Source of the DNA: Chromera velia
Lineage: Eukaryota; Sar; Chromeraceae
Direction of reading: 5' to 3'
Assembly (NCBI GenBank): GCA_018398765.1
Contig: JAHBMJ010004800.1
Coordinates: 1-48,730, forward strand
Length of the DNA stretch: 48,730 nt
Shown here: one piece after another, positions 21,127 through 31,600 of the stretch
Numbering within the stretch: position 1 is the stretch's first letter
Layout: each line of letters starts with the position of its first letter
Translations under genes and position numbers: made by a program
The notes under the pieces: model-generated
The model's input: the letters and a program-made list of their open reading frames with translations, nothing else
Told to the model about the DNA's origin: nothing
The model's database searches: none

Positions 21127-22120
21127 CAGACGGTTAGGACGTCACATGAGGAGTTCTGCACTCACAGTTTCTCTTTAGTATATGCACTAGACTCGTGACT
21201 AGAGTATACTTAATTTCAGGAAAAACAATCATTAAACTTAAAAATTCGAATTAATCGAGGACACAAAAGCATCTTCACGTGAATCGTGACGTGATGCGTC
21301 ATGATCTCTTAATTTATTTGGCATGATATGTAAATGAATGATATGTTTGAGGACAAAGTCACAGAAATGAAGATGTAGCTCTAGATAGGTCTGGAGCTTT
21401 AGCTAGAGCTTAATGAAGTCACTGCAGATCTTCTGGCTATAGTCTTCTAGCAGATCTTTATACTCTAGCTCTAAATAGTTCTAGCTTTTTTGCTAGCTTT
21501 TTGATTGGTTAGGATTAGGATTAATTTTCCGGTCCAACTTCCAGATTTCCCCGTGGTCCACTTCCGCGTGTCAACTAGCTTGCGCAGTAATAACTTGCTA
21601 GATAACATGGCAATCTATAGATTAGTTAGTTAGTTAGTTACTAGGTTAGTTAGTTAGAGGGTGCCTAACCATAGTTGGAGTACTAAGCTCCCGGGCATTA
21701 TCATCCGATCTAGTATCACATAAACAATTTTTACTATTACAAGTTGAATTAACTTAAATTCTTCAAATGTTTTGCATATATAGGAATTATATTTAGATTA
21801 TATTCAAAGTTAGATTATAGTCTGTGGATTGTTCTCTAGATTGTTCTACTAGTACGTGTATGTTTTCTTCTAGGTATAGGTAAACCCTCAGACACTGGCA
21901 TTCTTTTTGGTCATAACCTATTAACCTCGGTTGACTCGGTTGCTTGATCAAGGTATTCGAGGCAGCCAACTTTTTGAAGGGTTGAGTATGATGCTCTATG
22001 TATAAAGATTTTTCGTATATTTTTCTACGTACGTCTGTGACCGTCTGTCTCAGCGTTCGATCCATTTACTTTGACTGTCGCGCGAGATGTGCTGGTTCAT
22101 CGGGACACGATGCTGCGCAC
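21127..22120. other. AT-rich intergenic DNA, no gene seen
   Basis: This holds CTAG/TAGCT-rich stretches (CTCTAGATAGGTCTGGAGCT area near 21,380; TTAGTTAGTTAGTTA near 21,624) and no exon-like frames. Composition resembles other repeat-bearing AT-rich islands in the window. Confidence 0.5.
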
Positions 22121-22132
22121 AATGCAATGACA

Positions 22133-22142
22133 CACACATACA

Positions 22143-22193
<51 letters not shown>

Positions 22194-22490
22194 TCTTGTA
22201 CAACATATTTGTTTGCACCTAGAAGGAACACTGTTGTCCCTGCACGCTTGACATCGCTGATAGATTCCGAAACTGACGTACATCTCATATATACGCTGCC
22301 AACCGATTGAATGACTAACAGACTGTCCGGCAGAGATACAAGGCATCAGGCAAATAGACTGAGAGGTAGAGACAAACAGGTACACAGACAGACAGAATGA
22401 AAAGAGGACGAAAAAGAAAAAGAGAAAGAAAAAAAAGACATCCGTCGAAGCAAAGGAAGGAAGGAAGGAAGGAAGGAAGGAAAGACAGAG
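22133..22490. repeat. (CA)n-(GA)n and (GGAA)n microsatellites
   Basis: CA/GA units at 22,133-22,188 and GGAA units at about 22,455-22,482, beyond the 3-prime end of the centrin-like gene. Confidence 0.8.
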
Positions 22491-22625
22491 AAAAGAAAGG
22501 CAGACTGACAGGCAGGCGCATGGCATACAGCATCAAACAAACAGACTTGCAGACATGAAGAGAGAGAATCAGAGACAGAAAGAAATTCCATGAAGAAAGG
22601 CATGTCGGCCCACTGCCTGACTCGC

Positions 22626-23007
22626 TCACTCACTGACTGACTGACTGACTGACAGTTCGATCAGTTCCGCATACTCACAAAGTCCCGTCCTTCGAGGGTC
22701 CGCGTCTTGGATCAGAGCCTCCACTTCCTCGGGAGTCAACTTCACCGCCAGACCTGCACCTAGAGGACAAACCAGTGGGTGACAACTCTCCCCAACATGA
22801 TTGCGATCGGTTTGTTTTGGTGTTATGCCGTCATCAGTGATCAACGCTACTCGTGAAGAGAAGTTCCCCACCAGAAGAGAACCAAATCAGCGAAGTGCAT
22901 CAACAAAAAAACCGAGAGGTACCTCACAAGGCTGGTGTAAGTCGGGTAATTCATTGTCTAGGAGAGGAGAGCTGCTCTACAAGAAGAGGACAGACAGCTG
23001 CCCCGTG

Positions 23008-23050
<43 letters not shown>

Positions 23051-24243
23051 GAAGCCCACTGACTGACCGAGTCTCGACAGAATGTGCCTGAGCTCTGTGA
23101 CCTTCACGCTGCCTGTATTGTTGGGATCCAGTGCTCTGAACGCTCTGAAGAGATCCCTTTTGATTTTGGAGTCTGTGAAGGCCGTCGCGCTTATCTGGAG
23201 AAGGTCCTCGAACGAAAACGAGCCGTGTTCTTCGTACTCTGCACACACACGCCGTTAGTGTACTTTTGTTTGAAGGCTGCCGAGAAAATGACACTGTAGA
23301 ATTTTTCTTCTCTTCATGTCCGATGCTGAAGCTTTCCAATAAGCGCTTCAACGAAACAAAAGTGAAAACAAAAACCGGGCAGAATCGAAAGCAATAGAAG
23401 GTCATTTCCACACACACACACACACACACACACACACNNNNNNNNNNNNNNNNNNNNNNNNNNNNNNNNNNNNNNNNNNNNNNNNNNNNNNNNNNNNNNN
23501 NNNNNNNNNNNNNNNNNNNNNNNNNNNNNNNNNNNNNNNNNNNNNNNNNNNNNNNNNNNNNNNNNNNNNNNNNNNNNNNNNNNNNNNNNNNNNNNNNNNN
23601 NNNNNNNNNNNNNNNNNNNNNNNNNNNNNNNNNNNNNNNNNNNNNNNNNNNNNNNNNNNNNNNNNNNNNNNNNNNNNNNNNNNNNNNNNNNNNNNNNNNN
23701 NNNNNNNNNNNNNNNNNNNNNNNNNNNNNNCCCACACACACACACGACACACAACACACAACACACATGTACAGACACAAAAAACAGCACGCATACAATC
23801 AACACACACACACACACACACACGCATACGCATGCGCCTACATATTTGCATGTTGGCACTCAAGTCACTTTCTTTGCATGCTGTTTCTCACCTTCATGCA
23901 TACAGACAGGTATGCATGCGGTTGATCTAATGGCTAGCTGACCTACCCTGTTCCAGCGCTTGCACGTCTTTCTTTCCCGTTGTAATTCCGACCGAGTTCA
24001 ACAGGTAGACCGCCTGCTTGGCGTCCAGCCCGGAGGCGTGGTTTGTGTTCACGGCGTCGAAGGCGAATCGGAACTCTTCTCGCTGTGGGGGCAAGAGCAA
24101 CCAAGTCGATCGGCATGCAGAAAGCATGTACATGTCATGTACGTAAATATGTATATATGTAGTTGGAATACAGTCGCTGAATGACAACGGTAGTTGGGCA
24201 GTACAGAACGGACCCTTTTTCGTGGAATGGTGATCAGGCTCAT
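22626..24243 (-). CDS. Centrin/calmodulin-like EF-hand protein (154 aa)
   Basis: Four exons agree in phase: 24243-24214, 24082-23947, 23238-23068 and 22753-22626. The product has the length and four-EF-hand layout of calmodulin and centrin. EF1: FRFAFDAVNTNHASGLD (loop 19-30, positions 3, 5 and 7 not acidic). EF2: only SFSFEDLL is left of the second half. EF3: loop DPNNTGSVKVTE (93-104) keeps D1, N3, T5 and E12 and is the one most likely to bind calcium. EF4: TPEEVEALIQDADPRRTG (loop 129-140) has lost the position-12 glutamate. TPEEVEALI resembles the centrin/calmodulin LTDEEL helix. It may act at centrioles or basal bodies, or as a myosin-type light chain. The short first exon (10 codons) was chosen on phase and position. 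The C-terminus reads into a (GTCA)n repeat. Confidence 0.75.
23006..23047. repeat. (CA)n microsatellite in intron 3
   Basis: About 18 CA units immediately 3-prime (transcript sense) of the donor at 23,067 of the centrin-like gene. Confidence 0.85.
23438..23730. other. Assembly gap (293 N) flanked by CA repeats
   Basis: A run of 293 unknown bases lies within intron 2 of the centrin-like gene, with CA repeats on both sides (23,409-23,437 and 23,731-23,766, and more at 23,803-23,823). The gap is probably a longer CA-type microsatellite that could not be assembled. Confidence 0.95.
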
Positions 24244-24524
24244 TGCGCGGATTGGGTTTGTGGGTGTTCAGAAGACAAGCTGCATTTAGGACGATCCACA
24301 AAAACCAAAATTGGAGACGGATCTGCTAATTGAAGTGCTCTCACGGTTCTCGCCGGCAGGTGTCAAGCAATGCAACAAAGGGCTCCGACGTTCCGTCAAA
24401 CACACCAACCAGTTTGCTCTGACTGCGGAGTGAACGTCCAAGAAGAGGCTGGAGAGCCTCCATATGTCAGAGTCAGACTTCCTCAATAACCCAAAAAGAA
24501 AGAGAAAATCATTTCCATACCTGC

Positions 24525-24700
24525 AGGTGCGTGCATGGAGTGCATGCGTAGGCCGCCCGGGCCGGCCGGCCCGCGCGCGGGGCATGCAAAACTGCGATGG
24601 AGGCCGCGGTCGTGGTCGGTCCCCGGCTTTATTGCGTGCGTCAAGATTCAATTCCTTGAGAATTTGCGTGCATGAATTAAATTGAATTAAGAGTGCATGT
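24525..24700. promoter_or_regulatory. Divergent promoter block C
   Basis: The block has TGCATGCGTAGG, GGGCCGGCCGGCCCGCGCGC and GGGGCATGC in its GC-rich half, then TTCAATTCCTTGAGAA and two more TGCATG words in an AT-rich half. It lies between the centrin-like gene (minus, start 24,243) and the histidine kinase (plus, start 24,978). Layout matches blocks A and B. Confidence 0.5.
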
Positions 24701-24977
24701 CTCACCTCCAAGTCACCTGCATGAACTTCTCTCACTGGTCTCTCGACCTCCCGGAATGCTCCTGGCTGCCAGTTTGTGGCGCCTTGTGACCGTCTGACAT
24801 CTCAAGGTAAGCATACATGTAGGGAAGAGGGCGATGGAGGTGCGATGGCGTAAATGGTGGCACAAGGTTTCTCAACCCTTTCATGCTTCTGGCGGCCCGT
24901 TTCTGACCACCTCCGTTCCTATGCAGCAGTGACTGACGGTAGGGAGCCAGAGGGAAAGCAAAATTCACTCAAGCATC

Positions 24978-27900
24978 ATGACTGGACAAAAGCACTCCTT
25001 TTCGACTGTTGACAATGTCCTTTTCGGCTCTGTCGCAGATGGCCTGGTCGTTATTGATTCAAAGGGAATTATTCAGCAGATCAATCCAGCTGCAGAAAAG
25101 CATCTTCAGTACTCCACAGATGACCTGATTGGCAAAAACGTGAAAGTTTTGATGACTCCTGAAGTTGCCAAAGAGCATGACGGGTATGTTTCCGACTACT
25201 TGAGGACCGGTCACGCGAAGGTTATCGGCACTGGCCGGGAGGTGAGGGTCCGACGAAAAGACGGCAGTACCTTCCCTGCCGATCTCGCCGTAACCCGTAT
25301 GGAGGTCGGGGACGAGTTGTACTTCGTGGGGAGTCTCCGCGATATCACAGAGAGGGTGAAAGCCGAAGAAGGTCTTCGGAAGGCAAAGCAAGAGGCAGAG
25401 GAAGCTCTTCGCGTGAAAGCCTCAGTGCTGGCAACCATGAGTCATGAGGTAGGTCTCTCAGCTCAGTCACGCAGTTGGCTCTTGGCATTACTTTTTGTCA
25501 TTTCAGACCTTCGACTTTGTCAGAAAACAAAATTACGCATTGCTGCCGAGTTCGCTCGACTGTTCTGTCCTACCCTTTGAATTCGCACCTCTCTTGGCCT
25601 TGCTTTGTGAGACCCCTTGGTCCGTCTCGGAGGAAGTCACGTGCCTATGTCAGAAATGCCTCTTCACACGCAGGGTTTTCTCTCTGTCCCTCAAAAATGG
25701 TAAGGTGGCAGTCAGAGTAGCGTGTAATTCCCTGTCTGCCTGCCTGTGTATGCTACAAATGTGACCTGCCTGCAGATTCGTACACCGATGAGTGGGATCA
25801 TCGCGATGGCCCAGATGCTCTCGGAGGAGCCCCTTCCCACCCCGGTGAAGGGTCACGTGAAGACAATCCTCACGGCCTCCCGGTGTCTGGTGCAGATCAT
25901 CAACGAGATCCTGGACTACTCGAAGCTGGAGGCGGGGAAGATGAGGTACCTGCCCTCTGCCTGCCGTCTCTCTGAGATCGCTACAGACGTCCACACTCTC
26001 ATGGCTGCCAGAGCTGCAGAGATCGGTCTGCGGTTCGACCTGGACCTTGGTGAGGATGCAGACGTTGCTGTGACGACAGATCAGGGGAAGCTGAGGCAAA
26101 TCCTGCTGAACTTGGTGGGCAACGCACTCAAGTTCACCTCTTCCGGTCGGTCAGTCATTCATTCATTCATTCAGTCAGTCGGTCAGTCAGCGAGCAGGCA
26201 AGTAAATAGACCTTCTCCCCCTCTCTTTTTTCTGCTCGTGGAGAGGAAATTATCAGAAAGGGGATGCATGACAGGGAATTGTCTTCGTGGCTCGGCGACT
26301 GACGAAGAAAAACGAACGGATTCCTCCATCTCTTTTCAGCCCCGTCCATTCCTGTGCGCCTTCCCTTCCTTCCTTCCTTCAGGTTTCGTGACTCTCCGCC
26401 TACGCCTCAGTGAGGTTGCCGAGGAGACGGAGAGGGAGAGGGAATCCTGCCAGCAGGGGCAGCAGGAGCAGCGACAGCAGCAGCACCTTTCAAGCACGAC
26501 AAGCTTCAGGCCTCCTGAGGGAGACGAGGAGTCACCCACCACTGAGATGGAGTGCGAGGGGGTGGAGGAAGAGGGGGGGCGAGTGTTCTGCTGTCCTTCT
26601 TTGAAGAGCATGAGCATGCCTTCAACATGCAGATTTGATGGAGGTGGAGAGTGCCTGCCAGTGGCAGGGAGGAGGAGGAGGATGAAGGCTGTCTTCGAGG
26701 TGGAGGACAGTGGAGACGGTATCTCATCCGACTTCCTCGAAAGGCTCTTCGATCCGTGGACACAGGTAGGCAGGGGGGGGCAGCTGTGTGACAGACAGGG
26801 GGGGGGGCGGAGAAGAAGAGTTGCCAACCGGTAATCCTGTTTTTACCCCTTTTTCTGGTCCGTCATGTCTGTCTTGTCCATCCAAGTTTTCGTTTCGGTC
26901 TTTCTCCTATCTTCCGTTTCCAGCCTGTCTCACGAGACTCTCGTTGATTTCAAAAAAAAAGTTGTCTCTCTATCCGGCTACGCTTCGTCCCCTCTCCCTC
27001 ATTTATTTTTTCCAGCTAGTGCATGCATTGCCTTTCTTGATCTGGCCCCTTCTGTTCCTCCCTCCCTCCCTCCCTCTTTTCTCTCTTGCGTTCACTTCTT
27101 CTCCTTCTGCCTATATGCAGGAGGACGGAAGCTCCACGAAAAAGCACGGGGGGTCGGGTCTGGGGCTGTCCATCTGCAAGCGGTTTGCCGAACTTCTAGG
27201 GGGCAGTATCGGTGTGTCGAGCACGCAGGGGGAGGGCAGTGTGTTCTCAGTCACCCTGATCGTTGACACCGTCAGTGCTTCGGCAGACGAGAGCCTGAGC
27301 GGGTCTGAGGGGGACACGCGCCGTGCCTCTCTGAACACCGTGAGTCGATCCGAGTCGCTGGCATTGCTCGGCCTTGCCAGAGATGCCTCTGGAGCAAGTT
27401 CGAGTTCGGTGGGGGGGGACAGGGGAGGAGGTAGGGAGACCAAGGAGCGGCGAAGGGGGTCAACAGGGGCACTGGCACTCAGCACAGGTGGGAGAGAGAA
27501 GGATTGTGGAAAGGAAAAGGAACAGGTGACGGCGCATAGGGAGAGGTTGAGGGAACACTCATCAGCATTCGCATTCCACCATCGCAGTGGAAGTGCTTTA
27601 GAAAAACACCTAACAGCACAGAACCCCTCCACACCCCGGTTCAGATGTCAACAGTATCCAAACGCGTCCCAACCTGGTTCTTCTTCTTCTTCTTCCTCCA
27701 GCCTGCTTCCCTTCTCGGGGGTGCGCGTTCTCGTTGTTGATGACAACGAAATCTGCCGCACTGTGTTGGACGTCGTCTTGAAAAAGTTTGGGTGTGAGGT
27801 TGAGATGGTGTGTGATGGGGCGGCGGCCGTTTCGTTCCTCTTCAAAGACACTCCCGAAGAGTCTTCAGTCGAAGTACCTAGAGATGAAGATTGCGAGAGC

Positions 27901-28665
27901 AGCTGTACGGCAGATGACGGCGTTTTGTCGTCTATCTATGGTCGTTCGACGATCGCCTCTTCGTGTGTGTTGGGTGGAGGTGTGGAGTACACGCCCGTCC
28001 CCCTTGGGGGGATCGATTTGATCTTTCTCGACATGCACATGCCCTGTATGGATGGGTATGACTGTGCAAGGGAAATACGTCGCAGAGAGAGAAGGCTCAA
28101 AGGGAGGGGCATAGTAGCAGGGGAGATGCGCAGAGTGCCTATCATTGCCTGCACCGCCAGTGTCCTAGGGGAAAGTCTCGAAAAGATTCTCTCCTGCGCG
28201 ATAGATGAGCTGTTGCCCAAACCTGTCGAAATCCCATCAGTGCGAAAAGTACTGGACAAATGGGCTTCCAGGTTGAAAGGCTGGGGGAAGACTCTGTCCC
28301 CCAACGTTCTTTCTCATTCCTCCTCTTCCACACCCCATGAGCAAGGAGTGTGTCTGTTTCCAGGAAGGCTTCAGGACCCTAGAGCTCCCGTGCAGTTCGA
28401 TCAGACATCCCCCCCTCCACTCTGTTGTCTTCCTCCGACACCCCCGAAGGAGGGCAGTAGGTCGTCAATTGGAACAAACTCCCAAACGACTCTCCCATGC
28501 ACCCAGTGTGTGTTTGGCATTTCCAGAGACGTGTCCCTCTCTGAGGGCGCCTCCCCTGCACAGAGGATCGACGGATTCTCTGGGGACGCGTCTGCGTCCC
28601 CTCAGTGTGGGTCCATTCGAGAGCTGGCAGAGAGAGAGAGTCCTTTTTCTGATGGGAAACATTGA
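24978..28665 (+). CDS. Hybrid sensor histidine kinase (PAS-HisKA-HATPase-REC)
   Basis: Four exons agree in phase: 24978-25448, 25776-26145, 26383-26765 and 27121-28665 (922 residues). A PAS domain (about 10-125; DGLVVIDSKGIIQQINPAAE and VGSLRDITER) is followed by a HisKA H-box MSHEIRTPMSG, where His156 is the expected phosphorylation site; intron 1 splits the box between E and I. The ATPase has an N-box with Asn273, a G1 box DSGDGI (389-394), the F-box FDPW and a G2 box GGSGLGL. About 80 Gln/Ser/Glu-rich residues are inserted before the G1 box. A C-terminal receiver domain keeps VVDDNE (615-616 acidic pair), the phospho-acceptor Asp712 in FLDMHMP, Thr753 and Lys775, with a ~50-residue insertion before Asp712. 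No membrane helix is present, so it is a soluble sensor. All catalytic residues are present. The signal sensed by the PAS domain is not evident. Confidence 0.92.
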
Positions 28666-31600
28666 GAAAGGAAAAGAGGGAAGGAGGGAAATCTGGCTTT
28701 TTCTTTTACGTTCGTGCGCTCTGTACACGACTCTGCTGAGTACTCTCCGGCTGCGCCTTGTGAGTAAATGGTACTCACTGGTTTGAGGTCCGAACGTCCG
28801 ATTTCTCGTCGTTAAGAACAGAAACAGACAGATAGACTGATGGACAGGTGAGCAGGTGAAGAGATGGACAAGTGGCGAAGATGCCTTCCTTTCTTGTGCT
28901 TGCATTCCTTGCCTCTCTTTCTCTCTCTTTCGTTTTTTGGACGCTGGCCGACCGACTGTCGGCCGTGCTCGCTGAGGAATGTAAAGCAGTGCACTCTCAC
29001 ACCCACACTCACTCACACTGTTGTTCTCTTTTCAGATCTTCGAGTGATGAGAGAAGAACGGCTTCATTGTCGTTACTCCTTCCTTCCTTCCTTCCTTCCT
29101 TGCTTTTTTCCCCCTTCCGTCAGTAGTCACTTTCTTACCCTTGCATCAACCGTACGTGTTCGACTTCTATTTGCACTGTACGTGGAAAAAGAACAGGTTC
29201 GAAGAACGGTTGCAGAGGGATTCTTTCTCATGTTGTATGTAAGACAATAAGACAGACAGCAGTGGTCCTCTTTTCTTACTTGCTTGCATTCATTTTTGCT
29301 TCTTAATTGCACAGGATGTTATTCGTGTGTGTGCATGTTTGCACCTCCCTGTGTGTTTTCACTTTCAACTTTCAAATGCACGATCCACACCTCCCTCTTT
29401 TTCCCTCCTTCTGTCTTCTTCCCTCCCTACTAGTGACCTTTCTTTCTTACTTCGCTGTGCCTGAGTCGTTTTTCTCTCTTTGTGAGAGCGTTTCACGTAA
29501 ATCCGATAAAAATGCACCGAATCTTATGGTTAAAACACTGATGCAAACGGAATCCCCTTCTTCGTGGCAAGTCCTACCGGTAGAGTCTTGCGCTCCATGT
29601 GCTTCATTGCAAATTTGTGTGAAATGCATTTACGAACATCATCACCATTGCGCTACCTTAGAGAGAAAGCAGGAGACAGAGGCAGAAAGCCAGTACGTTG
29701 ATTGGGTTTTGTTTGTGTCTACAAAGCTCCTGTAGCACTCACAAACAAGAGGAGCATGCTGTTTCATGAAGGAAGAGACGAGGCAGACAAGAAGAGAGAG
29801 CGGATACGCGTCTTGCACGCAGAACGGGTGATTTTTGTGCTGTGCAAGTCTCTTTTCCCTTCTCCTTGTCGTCCCTCTTTGCAAGAGAAGGTGTGAGCTT
29901 CTGTCTGGCTCTGTGTTCAAGAGAGCAAGGCCAGAGGGGGATAGTCGCCTGCATTCGACGCCCTCCTGTCGGGCGTTTAATTGGCTCGCGCAGTGATGAG
30001 AACACACGAAATGTGCATTGGCGGGCGGCCCGCACCCACTTCTTTTTTTTTTACAGATGACCAGATCAGGCATGCAATAGAAACGAGGGGGGACGGAGAA
30101 AGAAGGAGGGAGTGAGACAGGAACCGGTAGGACTGTGATGTGTAATTCTGCTGCTTCCAAGCAAAAAAAGACCCCCTTTCTTTCCTGTCTGTGAAATGCG
30201 CTTTTCTATCTTTACTTTCTTGCTACTGTTTGATACTTTGATTCGTCGTCGAGGTTTCGTTTTCTCGCTCTGCCCTGGTGGAACTGGATGGATCAAATGA
30301 AATCAATCAAGGCACTCGCGCATGGATGCAATGACGGTGTTAAAGTTAACATGACACATGTACGAGCGTTGGTCACTCCTTTTCCTGTACTGCCCCTCCT
30401 CATTCATGTAAATGTAGTCCGTCGTGCGTCCCTCTTTCTTCTTCCTCTCTCTCTTTCTTACCGTCAGTCGTCAGGTCCCTTTCTCATTGGTTGAAAGTTG
30501 CAGGAAGCCACTCGGATGGATGGATTTGACATCCTTTGAAAGTGCAGAAGGAAAGAGAGAGAAAGGAGCTGCAACAGCAGGTCTTTCCCTCCCTCCCTCT
30601 TTCCCTGCCCGCCTGGGAGGGAAGTAGTGGCTTCTCTTCTGTTACGTTCTTCTCCGTGAATGAACAGTCGGAGCATTCTTTTTTTCTGAATGCGCAAAAT
30701 CGCCTTCTCTTTTTTTGAATGACAAATGGATCTTTTTTCATTTGAATGTCCGAAGACCTTTCCTTTGAGTGCTAGAATGCACACTGGACAGAAGAGGGGC
30801 ATCTTATCTTCCTTTCAGGCAGCCGGGGGTTCGATCGGTGCGTTCGTTCTCTTTTCTCTTTTCGGTATCTGCTGAATTGAGGCGTAGCCAGGCACAAACA
30901 CAAGAAGCTAGTTCCGTGGAAGAGGGGGCGGGAAGGGAAGAAAAGAGAAGACGGCACAGCAGCGTAATGTCGCTTCAGTCCTTGGCTTTTGACTGTCGAT
31001 TGTGCGTGTCTTCACACTGAGCTTCAGCCTTCCACACACAGGGCCGCAGACACTTATTAATACAAACACGCCCGGGCTCTCTCTCTCCCTGCCTCTCTTG
31101 TACACACAGACACAAAGTGTGTGTGAGAGGGGGGGGTGGGGGGCAGAAAGTGAAGGCTATGTAGGCACAAAAGAAGAAAGGACGAAGAAACAGACAAACA
31201 AACCAGGTAGATCAACACAGCTAGACCCTCCCTCCCGTCCGCACATGCAGGCAGGCAAAAGAAGAAAGGTTTGGACAGATTCGCCTTGGAGGCCTTGGCT
31301 CGTTTCTTTTTTTCTTTTATTTCATTTTTTCTTTCTTTCAACCCCTTTTCCCTTCTCGTGCTGACACGCCAACCGGCAAAGTGAAGGCGAAAGTTCTTCG
31401 ATTTCTTTTTTCAACGTTCTGCTGCTGCAGCTCGCAAGCTTCTTTTCAGGACCGATGTGGCGTTTTTCCCCTCCACTTCTTTTTTGCTGTCGCTGATCGC
31501 AGTCACTTCTTTCTTTGGTTTCGTGAAGTGCGTGCTTCTCTTTCTGGAGTGTGAGACAGACCGCCTTCGAATGCATGGGTTCATGCTGCAAATCGAATCT

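Noticed and set aside
22133-22190. CRISPR-like array
   Set aside because: This and similar tracts are plain microsatellites with no spacers, in a eukaryotic setting.
23314-23863. Frames running through the N gap
   Set aside because: Unknown bases and CA repeats make these artefacts.
30820-30850. Possible tRNA B-box (GGTTCGATC)
   Set aside because: No A-box at the right distance and no cloverleaf can be drawn; no tRNA or rRNA gene was found in the window.
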